Assembly (NCBI GenBank): GCA_026003335.1
Contig: BPHB01000001.1
Span: 446,591 to 510,590, forward strand
Length of the DNA: 64,000 bases
From: Chitinophagales bacterium
Lineage (GTDB): Bacteria; Bacteroidota; Bacteroidia; Chitinophagales; CAIOSU01
Direction of reading: 5' to 3'
The notes beneath the pieces are model-generated. The model searched no databases, had not been told where the DNA came from, and saw only the letters and a list, made by a program, of their open reading frames with translations. Each line of letters opens with the position of its first letter. The stretch's first letter is position 1. A program made the position numbers and the translations under genes. This document shows positions 37,384 to 45,923 of this stretch, one piece after another.

Positions 37384-37397
37384 ACCCCGGATTACAT

Positions 37398-37472
37398 GGT
37401 GACCATAGCTCAGTTGGTTAGAGCGCAAGATTGTGGCTCTTGAGGTCGTGGGTTCGACTCCCATTGGTCACC
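37398..37472 (+). tRNA. tRNA-His (anticodon GTG)
   Basis: All arms fold: acceptor GTGACCA (37399-37405) with TGGTCAC (37465-37471), D stem GCTC/GAGC, anticodon stem CAAGA/TCTTG around loop TTGTGGC with anticodon GTG at 37433-37435, T stem GTGGG/CCCAT around TTCGACT. The extra 5' G at 37398 can pair with discriminator C at 37472, the identity pair (G-1:C73) of tRNA-His. CCA is not encoded. The gene is single and not in a tRNA cluster. Confidence 0.97.
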
Positions 37473-37474
37473 CG

Positions 37475-37504
37475 AAAAATCCGCTGCTGAAGGGCGGATT
37501 TTTT
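37475..37504 (+). terminator. Terminator of tRNA-His
   Basis: AAAAATCCGC (37475-37484) pairs with GCGGATTTTTT (37494-37504), loop 9 nt, ending in a T run, directly after the tRNA. Confidence 0.8.
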
Positions 37505-37524
37505 ATTTCTGCTTTTTGAATTTT

Positions 37525-38136
37525 TCAGGCAACTTTTTTCTTGCTGGAGCCAGGCGGCCTGCGATAAGAATAATAATGCAAAACCGTTTCAAGGGCTTCG
37601 GTAATAGCGACATTAATCGGATACTGCTCCGTGCCCAGTGTTGGATCAATTTGGGATAGCCGCATATAATAACAGCTGATTAGCGGTGGTTGCAAATTCC
37701 CACATGCTATCCGTTGCACGGTTTGCTCATATTGAACCGGAGCGGTTTCCTTAATGGTCCTGCAGGTGACCAAAGTCGGTTTTCCGTATTTATCGCGATA
37801 AGCACTGAATCCAAAAAGACGGCAAATCAACCCGCGATACTGGTATGCGGAGCAATTGCCCGCCTGACTATCAACTGTAGTCAACCGAAACAACGCACAA
37901 AACGATGTGTGATTATTGCGCAACACTTCCAGCATCTGTTCTGCACATCCTTCACGGAAGCATTGATAGGCAAATGGTAGAAATTCCAACACAGTGGCGT
38001 GGATGTCTGGCTTGGTGCAACATGCTCCGCAACCAATTTTGCACTGAAGCCCACTTTCGGCCCGAAAGCGCTGCAGGTCATCATCGGTTTGTCTGAAAAG
38101 GCGCTCTACGGCACGTACCTTCCTTTCCAAAGACAT
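37525..38136 (-). CDS. YkgJ family cysteine-cluster protein
   Basis: About 203 residues from Met at 38136. The frame is open to 38448, but the extra 104 codons cross the divergent dioxygenase start and look non-coding. The cluster CKIGCGACCTKPDIHATVLE near residue 32, and the later AGNCSAYQYRGLICRLFG near 97, give the CxxxCGxCC ... C ... C arrangement of the YkgJ family (zinc- or iron-binding, function unknown). An additional pair is found in TLVTCRTIKET and LISCYYMRL. It sits between the tRNA-His terminator and the divergent TauD gene. Confidence 0.85.
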   Translation of the reverse strand: MSLERKVRAVERLFRQTDDDLQRFRAESGLQCKIGCGACCTKPDIHATVLEFLPFAYQCFREGCAEQMLEVLRNNHTSFCALFRLTTVDSQAGNCSAYQYRGLICRLFGFSAYRDKYGKPTLVTCRTIKETAPVQYEQTVQRIACGNLQPPLISCYYMRLSQIDPTLGTEQYPINVAITEALETVLHYYSYRRPPGSSKKKVA

Positions 38137-38370
38137 AAAAATGATAAGCCGGGCAAAATTATGTGCTCTGCGGAATACTATAAGCTTCCCGATACACACA
38201 TTTTTTTCTTTATCCAAACGAACAGAAAAATCCTTTGTTAAAGCGGCAGTAAATACATATAAGCCAGACGCAACTACTCCAGGCATAGCAAGTCTATTCA
38301 GCATTGTTGCTTCGAAAAAAATTTTGTCCGGTAACCATATAACAAATTCAACTCTGATACTAACTTCAAC

Positions 38371-39225
38371 ATGCAAAAAATGAAGTACATGGAAACACAG
38401 GTTATTCAGGTCAAAAAAATAGCGGGCGCCCTGGGTGCGGAAATACAAGGAATAGATTTACGCGAACCTATTACCGATGAAATCTTTACCATTCTTCATG
38501 ATGCCCTTATTGAACACCAGGTGATTTTCTTCCGTAACCAAAATATTACTCCGGCTCAGCATAAAGCCCTTGCCCAGCGATTTGGCAAGCTGCAAACTCA
38601 TCCGGCCTATCCGCATGTAAAAGATTATCCGGAAATTTCCATCCTGGAAAACACGAAAGAAAATCCATCAAAAATTGAGCTCTGGCATCATGATATGACC
38701 TTCAAGCTCAATCCACCTTTGGGCTCCATCCTGCTGGCACGCCATGTGCCGGAAGCCGGTGGTGACACGCTTTTCTCCAGCATGTCAGCAGCCTATGAAG
38801 CCCTGTCTGACAAATGGCAACACTTTTTATCAGGTCTTACTGCCGTGCATGATTTTGCACACGGTTTTAAAGAAAGTCTGGCCGAACCCGGAGGACGTGA
38901 GCGGCTCAAACAGGCACTGATAGATAACCCTCCGGTGGAGCATCCTGTTATCCGCACGCACCCGGTCAGCGGTAAAAAAGGCATCTTCGTCAACGAGTTG
39001 TTTACCCGCAACATTGCAGGCATGAAAGAGCGTGAAAGTCGTGCTATTCTGCAATTTCTGTTTGAACATGTTACAACGCCCGAGTTTACCTGTCGCTTTA
39101 AATGGGAACCCGACTCTATTGCATTCTGGGATAATCGTATTACCCAACACAAACCGGTAAACGATTACTTCCCCCAGTATCGGTGTATGCACCGCATCGT
39201 CATTGAGGGAGATCGTCCACGGTAA
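38371..39225 (+). CDS. TauD/TfdA family Fe(II)/2-oxoglutarate dioxygenase
   Basis: Oxygenase, 284 residues; TauD/TfdA members hydroxylate sulfonates, phenoxy acids or many other substrates using 2-oxoglutarate. The N-terminus reads LGAEIQGIDLREPITDE, close to TauD. The iron ligands are His and Asp in ELWHHDMTFKLNPPLGSILL near residue 107, and a distal His in FWDNRITQHKPVNDY near 263. The 2-oxoglutarate-binding Arg is in RCMHRIVIEGDRP. All essential residues are present. The start may be 38371 or Met at 38389. It lies next to an FAD oxidoreductase gene, but no sulfonate transport gene is near, so the substrate remains open. Confidence 0.9.
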   Translation: MQKMKYMETQVIQVKKIAGALGAEIQGIDLREPITDEIFTILHDALIEHQVIFFRNQNITPAQHKALAQRFGKLQTHPAYPHVKDYPEISILENTKENPSKIELWHHDMTFKLNPPLGSILLARHVPEAGGDTLFSSMSAAYEALSDKWQHFLSGLTAVHDFAHGFKESLAEPGGRERLKQALIDNPPVEHPVIRTHPVSGKKGIFVNELFTRNIAGMKERESRAILQFLFEHVTTPEFTCRFKWEPDSIAFWDNRITQHKPVNDYFPQYRCMHRIVIEGDRPR

Positions 39226-39295
39226 GTCAGTCTCTTACAGACACCCACAATTCTACTATCTTAGTTGCTAATTAATTATTATCCTCCACCCGAGC

Positions 39296-40477
39296 GTGCA
39301 GGCTACCCATCACTATGATGTCGTCATTTTAGGAGCAGGACCGGCAGGTCTGTGTCTGGCTTCCCAACTCCGCAACTCCGGCTTGTCTATTCTGCTGATT
39401 GACAAAAAAAAGTGTGCAGAAGACGTACAATATCACACGCTGGCCAGTTTTATTGATCCACAGCGCTGGGGCCTTCCGGATGACTTGCGAAACCCTATAA
39501 GGGAAAACCGGTTCTTCTCTGAACATGCATCTGCCCGGCATGCCGTAAGAGTATCGGTGATTGACAGGGGTAAGCTCCTTGCCTTTCTGGAAAAACAAGC
39601 AAAGGCTAATCCGGCTCTCACCCTACATTATAACTCTATGGCGACAGGCGTAGCCTGCAAAGGATCAACGATACAGAGTATCATTTACTATAAAAACAGA
39701 CGTGAGCGCAAGGAAGCTACAGCGAAGGTTTTTGCTGACTGTTCCGGATTAACGGGCTTGCTGTGTAAACAAGCCGGGATTTATCCCCGACAACCGATAC
39801 AGGCTGTAGGTGCTGAATATATTGTTCCTCTAAAGAGTGAGCCTCACACTACCGATTTGTTTGTAGGCAAGCGTTTTCAGGGTGGCTACGGATGGATTTT
39901 CCCATTGAATGAAAAAGAGGCCATCATAGGATATGGCACTCTGGATGCCCGAGACTTTAAAAATGCAGCCGTGCGGCTAAGAGAAATGTGGTCATTACCC
40001 CGGGTAGCAGAACGCTGTGTGTTGCGCCCCTTAAAGGAAAGTGCCGCGGTGCTGATTACCGGCATGCCCCAGCAACAACTAAATGCAGGCAATTTGATTT
40101 GCATAGGTGATTGCGTGTTGCAGGCTAATCCTCTGGTGGGTGAAGGTGTTCGTTTTGTCATGGATGCTGCTGCCATGGCTGCCCCCTGGATTGAAAACGC
40201 CATAAAACATAACGAACTCCCGCTGCTGTCAAACTATTCACAGAAATGGCGCAAACGCTACGAGAACAAGTACCGTATCGCCTTTCGGCTACAGCAACGC
40301 TTTATGCAAGTCAGTTCAGATGATGCACGCGTAGATCAGATAGTACGCAAAATGCATATGCTCTCGGATGTGGACATGGAACGCATCATGAGCGGAGAGC
40401 TGAACCGTACGTTCCTTACACGACTGGGCATAAAACTTATGGTAAAAAACACACTGGCCCGCCTGGGCAGCTCTTAG
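39296..40477 (+). CDS. FAD-dependent oxidoreductase, geranylgeranyl reductase/lycopene cyclase-like
   Basis: A 393-residue flavoprotein of the UbiH/geranylgeranyl reductase group. The ADP-binding motif is YDVVILGAGPAGLCLASQLR at residues 7-26. The later FAD motif is NLICIGDCVLQANPLVGEGV near 270, and GYGWIFPLNEKEAIIGYG near 199 matches the substrate-side strand of lycopene-cyclase- and GGR-like proteins. The start is GTG at 39296, and no better ATG exists. There are no carotenoid genes around it, so a role in isoprenoid or lipid reduction is only a family-level guess. It follows the TauD-like gene by 70 nt on the same strand. Confidence 0.85.
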   Translation: MQATHHYDVVILGAGPAGLCLASQLRNSGLSILLIDKKKCAEDVQYHTLASFIDPQRWGLPDDLRNPIRENRFFSEHASARHAVRVSVIDRGKLLAFLEKQAKANPALTLHYNSMATGVACKGSTIQSIIYYKNRRERKEATAKVFADCSGLTGLLCKQAGIYPRQPIQAVGAEYIVPLKSEPHTTDLFVGKRFQGGYGWIFPLNEKEAIIGYGTLDARDFKNAAVRLREMWSLPRVAERCVLRPLKESAAVLITGMPQQQLNAGNLICIGDCVLQANPLVGEGVRFVMDAAAMAAPWIENAIKHNELPLLSNYSQKWRKRYENKYRIAFRLQQRFMQVSSDDARVDQIVRKMHMLSDVDMERIMSGELNRTFLTRLGIKLMVKNTLARLGSS

Positions 40478-40569
40478 AATCAGATGAGATAGCAAAAGCA
40501 CAATGACAGCAAGGCATGCAGTGCAACACTCCCGGATAATCATGGTTCGGCAAACGGCTGATACTTATG

Positions 40570-40577
40570 TATCTTTG
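40570..40577 (+). promoter_or_regulatory. Bacteroidota -7 element before aguB
   Basis: TATCTTTG fully matches TAnnTTTG 17 nt before the aguB ATG. It drives the aguB-aguA pair. The -33 box is not evident. Confidence 0.45.
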
Positions 40578-40593
40578 CACCCTTTAACAGACC

Positions 40594-41472
40594 ATGAACA
40601 AGCAAATCAGAATTGGGTTAGTCCAGTCTTCCTGCAGTGCTGATACAGAGGCTAACTTTGCCAAGGCCGTGGCCGGCATCCGGGAAGCCGCACAGAAGGG
40701 GGCCGCTGTGGTGTGTTTGCAGGAGTTGTTCCGGTCACTTTACTTCTGCGATCAGGAAGATTACGACAACTTTAGCCTGGCGGAGCCGGTGCCAGGTCCT
40801 TCGGTGGAGCGGTTGTGTAAAGTGGCAAGAGAAGCCGACATTGCCGTGATTGCATCTCTGTTTGAGAAGCGTGCCGAGGGAGTATATCACAACACCATTG
40901 CCGTAATAGACCGTTCCGGACAGTATCTGGGGAAATATCGCAAGATGCACATCCCGGATGACCCCGGCTATTATGAGAAGTTTTATTTCACTCCCGGTGA
41001 CCTCGGATATAAAGTTTTTCAGTCTGCCGGCATAAAAGCAGGCACCCTTGTTTGCTGGGACCAGTGGTATCCGGAGGCAGCCCGCATTACAAGCCTGCTG
41101 GGAGCTGAAATTTTATTTTATCCCACCGCCATCGGCTGGGCAACCTCACAAGATGAAGACACCAACCGACAACAATACCATGCATGGCAAACTATTCAAA
41201 AAAGCCATGCTATTGCCAATGGGGTTTTTGTTGCTGCAGCTAACCGGGTAGGAATAGAAAAAAATATGCGGTTCTGGGGAGGGTCATTTGTTGCAGACCC
41301 GTTCGGAAATGTGATATGCCAGGCCTCCCACGACAAGGAGGAAGTGCTCATAGCAGACCTTGACCTTTCCAGAATTGATTTTTTCCGCACCCACTGGCCC
41401 TTTTTACGCGACCGCAGGATTGATTCCTATGAACCCATAACAAAGCGCTTTCTGGATGACTATCCCGAATAA
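40594..41472 (+). CDS. aguB: N-carbamoylputrescine amidase
   Basis: Nitrilase-superfamily enzyme that turns N-carbamoylputrescine into putrescine, the last step of the agmatine route. 292 residues. The catalytic triad is Glu in VVCLQELFRSLYF near 43, Lys in GKYRKMHIPDDPGYYEKFYF near 118, and Cys in AGTLVCWDQWYPEAAR near 153. The FCDQEDY and the HIPDDPGYYEKFYF segments are typical of AguB rather than other nitrilases. aguA follows 28 nt later, and the pair makes the assignment firm. Arginine decarboxylase, which would supply agmatine, is not in the window. Confidence 0.95.
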   Translation: MNKQIRIGLVQSSCSADTEANFAKAVAGIREAAQKGAAVVCLQELFRSLYFCDQEDYDNFSLAEPVPGPSVERLCKVAREADIAVIASLFEKRAEGVYHNTIAVIDRSGQYLGKYRKMHIPDDPGYYEKFYFTPGDLGYKVFQSAGIKAGTLVCWDQWYPEAARITSLLGAEILFYPTAIGWATSQDEDTNRQQYHAWQTIQKSHAIANGVFVAAANRVGIEKNMRFWGGSFVADPFGNVICQASHDKEEVLIADLDLSRIDFFRTHWPFLRDRRIDSYEPITKRFLDDYPE

Positions 41473-41499
41473 GATAAAATTATCAAGGAGCCGTACGGA

Positions 41500-42561
41500 A
41501 TGCAGCCCTTTTCACTGACACTACCCCCGCGGGAAAGGGGATATTACTTTCCGGCAGAGTTTCATCCTCACCGCGCTACGTGGCTGAGCTGGCCGCACAA
41601 AGAAGCCTCCTGGCCGGGAAAGATAGACGCCATTTATCCGGTGTATGCCCGCTTTGTAAAACTGATTGCCGAAGGCGAAAAAGTATGCATCAATGTGCAG
41701 GATGAAAAAATGAAACAGTTTGCCCTGAAATACCTGGAGCAATCGGAAGCCGATCTTTCACAGATTACATTTTATTATCACCCCACCAATGATGCCTGGT
41801 GCCGCGACCATGGCCCGGCATTTCTTATTCATCCGCAGGAAAAGAAAAAGCTAGTTGTAGATTGGGGCTACAACGCCTGGGGTGGAAAATACCCCCCCTT
41901 TGATCTGGATGATAACATCCCTACCCGCATTGCCGAAGTGCTCGGCCTTGAAGTGGTTTATCCGGGCATAGTCATGGAAGGAGGCTCAGTTGATTTTAAT
42001 GGGGCCGGCACAGTATTAACCACTAAATCGTGCCTGCTGAACCCTAACCGCAATCCGCACCTCTCCCAGAAGCAAATTGAAAGCTACCTGAAAGATTACT
42101 ACGGAGTGCAACAGGTGCTCTGGTTGGAAGACGGCATTGCCGGAGATGATACCGATGGGCACATTGATGATATAACCCGCTTTGTAAATGCCGACACCGT
42201 GGTTACGGTGATTGAAGACAACCGGCATGACGAAAATTACCAGCCACTGAAAAAGAATCTGGACCTGCTCAATGCCATGCGCCTTGCCGATGGCAGGGCA
42301 TTAAACATTGAAGTGCTGCCCATGCCGCGACCCGTAGTTTATGAAGGACAACGACTTCCTGCTTCCTACGCTAATTTTTACATCTGCAACAAATATGTCA
42401 TTGTACCTACTTATCGCGATGATAAGCATGATACAAAAGCTCTGGATGTGTTAGCCCGTTGCTTTCCTGACCGGATAGTCACCGGCCTGGATTCTACAGA
42501 TCTCATCTGGGGGTTAGGCAGTTTTCACTGTCTCAGCCAACAGGAACCGGAAATTATTTGA
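41500..42561 (+). CDS. aguA: Agmatine deiminase
   Basis: Hydrolyses agmatine to N-carbamoylputrescine and ammonia; guanidino-modifying superfamily, 353 residues. The N-terminus PAEFHPHRATWLSWPHKEAS is typical, DAWCRDHGPAFL near 102 is the substrate-binding Asp region, GIVMEGGSVDFNGAGTVLTT holds the catalytic Glu, DDTDGHIDDITRF holds the catalytic His, and the nucleophile is Cys in GLGSFHCLSQQEP near 343. Cotranscribed with aguB under the promoter at 40570. The end is convergent with mltG, with 11 nt between stops. Confidence 0.96.
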   Translation: MQPFSLTLPPRERGYYFPAEFHPHRATWLSWPHKEASWPGKIDAIYPVYARFVKLIAEGEKVCINVQDEKMKQFALKYLEQSEADLSQITFYYHPTNDAWCRDHGPAFLIHPQEKKKLVVDWGYNAWGGKYPPFDLDDNIPTRIAEVLGLEVVYPGIVMEGGSVDFNGAGTVLTTKSCLLNPNRNPHLSQKQIESYLKDYYGVQQVLWLEDGIAGDDTDGHIDDITRFVNADTVVTVIEDNRHDENYQPLKKNLDLLNAMRLADGRALNIEVLPMPRPVVYEGQRLPASYANFYICNKYVIVPTYRDDKHDTKALDVLARCFPDRIVTGLDSTDLIWGLGSFHCLSQQEPEII

Positions 42562-42572
42562 ATCGCGTTTTA

Positions 42573-43601
42573 CTACCCCTTTATGTTACGCTCATTCAGC
42601 GCCTTTTGAAATTTTCGGGCGTTTCGTAAATGCTCTCTATAGGTACGCGCAAAAACATGCCTGCCTGAAAAATCATCCCGGGCGCAGAAGTATAAGTAAT
42701 CATGTTCTTCTGCCTGCAGCACCGCTTCAATGGAGCTCTTTGACGGAATGCAAATCGGGCCGGGCGGCAGGCCCTTTACCATATAGGTATTATAAGGTGA
42801 ATACTGACGGATATGGTGATGCAGCACCCTGCGTGCTTCAAAATTCTGCATGGCATATTTCACAGTAGGGTCAGCCTCCAGCTTCATGCCTTTTCTTAAA
42901 CGGTTGAGGTAAACGCCCGCAATAGTTGTTTTTTCCGGATCATAGTTGGTTTCTTCTTCTACAATAGAAGCAAGAATAATTACCTCAACAGGTGAGAGAT
43001 TAAGTTGCTCAGCCTGTTGCAGCCTTCGGCTATTCCAATAATTGCGAAACTCTCTATGCATGCGTTCAATAAACTTCTCTGCAGAAGTATTCCAGTAAAA
43101 TGCATACTGATCAGAAAGAATTACGGCAAGGGCATTGTGGGGATTCAGCCCATACGTTGCAAGAAATGCAGAATCCTCCAGCAGAGCCATAAGGCGGGTT
43201 GAGTCAGCCTCCAGCTTTCCTGCAATGAAGCCGGCCAGCTGACTCTTGGTGCGATATTTCCCTATGTACACATGGACAGGATCCTGTTGCCCTGACCGCA
43301 ATTTTGAAACTATTTCTTTGTTCGTCATGCCTGGAGTTATAAGGTACCTTCCGGGCTTTACCTGCTGCGGATAGCGCATCCTTTTGGCCAACCAGCAGAA
43401 TGCTTCCATATCACGAATGACGCTATCTCTCTCCAGAATAGCCACCACTTCATCAAAACTGGCACCCGTTGGGATAAAGAGGCTATAAGCCTTTTCGGAT
43501 AAAACATTGCGCCCCAAAATGCGCGTATGCAGCATCCAGGCAGCAACAGCCAGGGTTGCTGCTGCCACACAGGCCAACAGGATATAAACACCTTTTTTCA
43601 T
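42573..43601 (-). CDS. mltG: Endolytic transglycosylase MltG
   Basis: Lytic transglycosylase anchored in the cytoplasmic membrane, thought to end growing glycan strands. 342 residues from the ATG at 43601, just one base from the preceding stop (TGATG); a GTG one codon upstream is the alternative. A membrane helix lies at 2-20 (KKGVYILLACVAAATLAVAA). A LysM-like part follows (SFDEVVAILERDSVIRD), then the YceG domain with the catalytic Glu in EVIILASIVEEETNYDPEKT near 219 and AGVYLNRLRKGMKLEADPTV. MVKGLPPGPICIPSKSSIEA is the usual C-terminal signature. Last gene of a six-gene operon that includes a D-Ala-D-Ala ligase, so the operon has a peptidoglycan theme. Confidence 0.94.
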   Translation of the reverse strand: MKKGVYILLACVAAATLAVAAWMLHTRILGRNVLSEKAYSLFIPTGASFDEVVAILERDSVIRDMEAFCWLAKRMRYPQQVKPGRYLITPGMTNKEIVSKLRSGQQDPVHVYIGKYRTKSQLAGFIAGKLEADSTRLMALLEDSAFLATYGLNPHNALAVILSDQYAFYWNTSAEKFIERMHREFRNYWNSRRLQQAEQLNLSPVEVIILASIVEEETNYDPEKTTIAGVYLNRLRKGMKLEADPTVKYAMQNFEARRVLHHHIRQYSPYNTYMVKGLPPGPICIPSKSSIEAVLQAEEHDYLYFCARDDFSGRHVFARTYREHLRNARKFQKALNERNIKG

Positions 43602-45514
43602 CACCTATTATTCATGCCCGATACACGCTGCAGGGCTTCTGCAGCAAGCGGGCTGTGGGGATTCACCTTTTGCAGCCGTTCAGCAAACTCCGTCACCTGC
43701 TCCTGTGCCCCTACATGCAGAGCCAATGCAAGACGGTTAGTCAGCGACAGCTCATGATCGGGATTCAGCGACAGCGCTTTATCCAGACATTCTTTTGCCC
43801 GTTCATAATTCCCTTCCCTCATTAGGAGATAGCCCAGATTACACCAGGCTGATTCAAACTTAGGCTGCTCCACGATGATCCGGTGGTAAATATCTTTTGC
43901 CTCATCATAACGGCCCAGTTGAATAAGGGCGGCAGCCAGTTTATTTTGAAAATCCGGATAAAAAGACAGCTTAGCGTTGGCCTGCAAAAAATAATCATAA
44001 GCGGGACGATAATTGCCCAGTTGGTAGTGTGCTTCTCCGATACGATAGTAGGTCCATGGCTCGGCTGAAGACTGCTCGTTTAGCTTCAAAGCCGTTTGAA
44101 CAACCTTTTCAAAGTTGCCCTGCAGGAAATAGTAGTGTATCTTTTCTTCTATTGCCGATGTATCGCGGGAAAGGTAGTATTGAGCAGAATCCAGCAGATA
44201 GCCGCGCGGACTGAATTTTTCATAAAATTCCAGGTAGGCACGCGCCATTACAGAGGCAGACACCTCAGGTTGTGTATAGCACTTAAGCCTTAAATAATCG
44301 GCCACAGCATCTATTTCGGCTGTATCAGCCGAGGCATAGTTCTTCCGGATAAAATGATCAGTGATAGATACATGCGGAATATCAATGCTCCCCGACCTGG
44401 GCATGTGGCAGCCGATACAGTTATCGGCTTCCTTGCCGGAAAGAGATGCTACAGCGGGGCAGGTTGCCTTGCCTCCTGGGTGACAGCTGATGCACCTGGA
44501 GTTAAACACTTCCCGGGGTGTTTCTTTTACGCTCACATGCGGATTATGACAAGTAATACACGTCATCTGTGATTGCTGGTAGCATTTACTCATGCGCAAC
44601 CGCTGTGCCTGCGAAGCCATGATAAACTTGTCCTGATGATGCTGCGATTCAGGAAGAAAAACGTCCATCACTTCGGATAAGTGCATACCCGGCTTAAAAT
44701 CACTGAATGATTTGCCCTTTCTCAGAATGGCAAGGCCCTGCAAATGACAACGCTGGCACAGGCTCATTTGTAGTTCTTTGGTGAGCCGGGCAGGATTTAC
44801 TATAGAATAATCCGTAAAGCGTGACGTATCTACCCGAATGCCGTTTTGTTTTTGTCTGACGTGCTCGCCTCCCGGCCCATGGCAGCGCTCGCAATCAATG
44901 CCCATGGGCACCAACGCATATTTATTTACTGAACCGGCTTCCATCTGTGGCAGACCGTTATGACAGCTCATACACTCCATTTCAATCGGACGGGAAAAAC
45001 GGGAATTAAATCCTCCTGAAAATCCAGGAGCCAGATCCCATGTTTTTCGCTGGGTATAAAAAGTTATGGGAGCCTGATAGAGATAGCCATTGAAGCTGCA
45101 GATATGGGAGTTGGTGTGCTGTCCGGAGCCAATTATAAAATCAATGCGCTCTGTACGGGCATATATGGTGTCTTTCCCCCGCAACCTGTATTCCAGCACA
45201 AAGAGGGAATCTTCTTTCCAGAAGGGCTGGTAATAAAAATTTTTTATGGAATCATACACCGCCAGATGATGAAATTCGGCTGCACTTTTTACGGGCGTTG
45301 CGGGTCCGAATGAACTGCCCATGCCCGTACGTATGTAACTTTCATAAATATGCGCATGGCAGCCACGGCAGGTCTGCATGCCCACATAAGCCACCGTATC
45401 CGACAGATTCAGATAGGAGCCGGCAGAGGGCTTTTCTTTTCTGCCGCAATGCGGAAAAATGAACAGACAGGAAACAACCACCACAGCGGCTGTACAGGTA
45501 AGCCGTTTCTTCAT
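43601..45514 (-). CDS. Seven-heme c-type cytochrome with TPR domain, lipoprotein
   Basis: A 637-residue protein with a lipoprotein signal: TCTAAVVVVSCLFIFPHC, so probably anchored on the periplasmic face of a membrane. Residues 45-400 hold seven CxxCH heme-binding sites: CRGCH, CMSCH, CERCH, CQRCH, CITCH, CISCH and CIGCH, arranged like the cytochrome c554/c-prime group. Residues 440-630 hold tetratricopeptide repeats (AEPWTYYRIGEAHYQLGNYR, FESAWCNLGYLLMREGNYER). This multiheme-plus-TPR design is found in several phyla, and its partners are mostly unknown. It overlaps mltG by one base and follows the DCC gene by 9 nt. No quinol or terminal oxidoreductase gene is near. Confidence 0.9.
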   Translation of the reverse strand: MKKRLTCTAAVVVVSCLFIFPHCGRKEKPSAGSYLNLSDTVAYVGMQTCRGCHAHIYESYIRTGMGSSFGPATPVKSAAEFHHLAVYDSIKNFYYQPFWKEDSLFVLEYRLRGKDTIYARTERIDFIIGSGQHTNSHICSFNGYLYQAPITFYTQRKTWDLAPGFSGGFNSRFSRPIEMECMSCHNGLPQMEAGSVNKYALVPMGIDCERCHGPGGEHVRQKQNGIRVDTSRFTDYSIVNPARLTKELQMSLCQRCHLQGLAILRKGKSFSDFKPGMHLSEVMDVFLPESQHHQDKFIMASQAQRLRMSKCYQQSQMTCITCHNPHVSVKETPREVFNSRCISCHPGGKATCPAVASLSGKEADNCIGCHMPRSGSIDIPHVSITDHFIRKNYASADTAEIDAVADYLRLKCYTQPEVSASVMARAYLEFYEKFSPRGYLLDSAQYYLSRDTSAIEEKIHYYFLQGNFEKVVQTALKLNEQSSAEPWTYYRIGEAHYQLGNYRPAYDYFLQANAKLSFYPDFQNKLAAALIQLGRYDEAKDIYHRIIVEQPKFESAWCNLGYLLMREGNYERAKECLDKALSLNPDHELSLTNRLALALHVGAQEQVTEFAERLQKVNPHSPLAAEALQRVSGMNNR

Positions 45515-45523
45515 GGTTTAATC

Positions 45524-45922
45524 TTATTCCAGAAAACGCTCTTTCATGCCGGGTTCCGGTACCGCGCAATAGTCCCGTTTACCAAACCACCGATACCGGT
45601 TACGGGCAATAAAATCATACAACGCATCGCGTATGCAAGGCGGAATGACAATAAAAACGTACAGCAACGGCCATAAGCCGGAAAGATGTCGTGCAATGCG
45701 TAAGGCTGCTGTTGAGCGCGTGAAAAATCTGTCGGCTTCAAACAAAACGATGCTGTCCGTCTTGGAAGCATCAAACTGCCTTTCGGTGAAGAACTTTTGG
45801 GCGTAATCAGATTGGAGGGAGGCATAACGAAACCTGTTTTGCTTATCCCTTTTGATTACAAATCTTACACTGGCATTGCACAGGTTGCAAACGCCATCAA
45901 AAAAAATGACGGGTGCATGCAT
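45524..45922 (-). CDS. DCC family (DUF393) thiol-disulfide oxidoreductase-like protein
   Basis: A 132-residue protein of the YuxK/DCC family. The name-giving DxxCxxC site is in VIFFDGVCNLCNASVRFVIK at residues 9-15, followed by RFRYASLQSD and the TDSIVLFEADRFFTRSTAAL block, then LYDFIARNRYRWFGKR at the C-terminus. The family is predicted to be thioredoxin-like, with little experimental proof. It begins 1 nt after the stop of the T9SS gene and ends 9 nt before the cytochrome, so it might assist cysteine or heme-site handling in the cytochrome, though it has no export signal; this is conjecture. Confidence 0.88.
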   Translation of the reverse strand: MHAPVIFFDGVCNLCNASVRFVIKRDKQNRFRYASLQSDYAQKFFTERQFDASKTDSIVLFEADRFFTRSTAALRIARHLSGLWPLLYVFIVIPPCIRDALYDFIARNRYRWFGKRDYCAVPEPGMKERFLE

Positions 45923-45923
45923 T

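Noticed and set aside
38137-38448. Extension of the YkgJ protein by 104 residues upstream
   Set aside because: The stretch has no family match, crosses the start of the divergent TauD gene and ends at Met 38136, where the conserved part begins.
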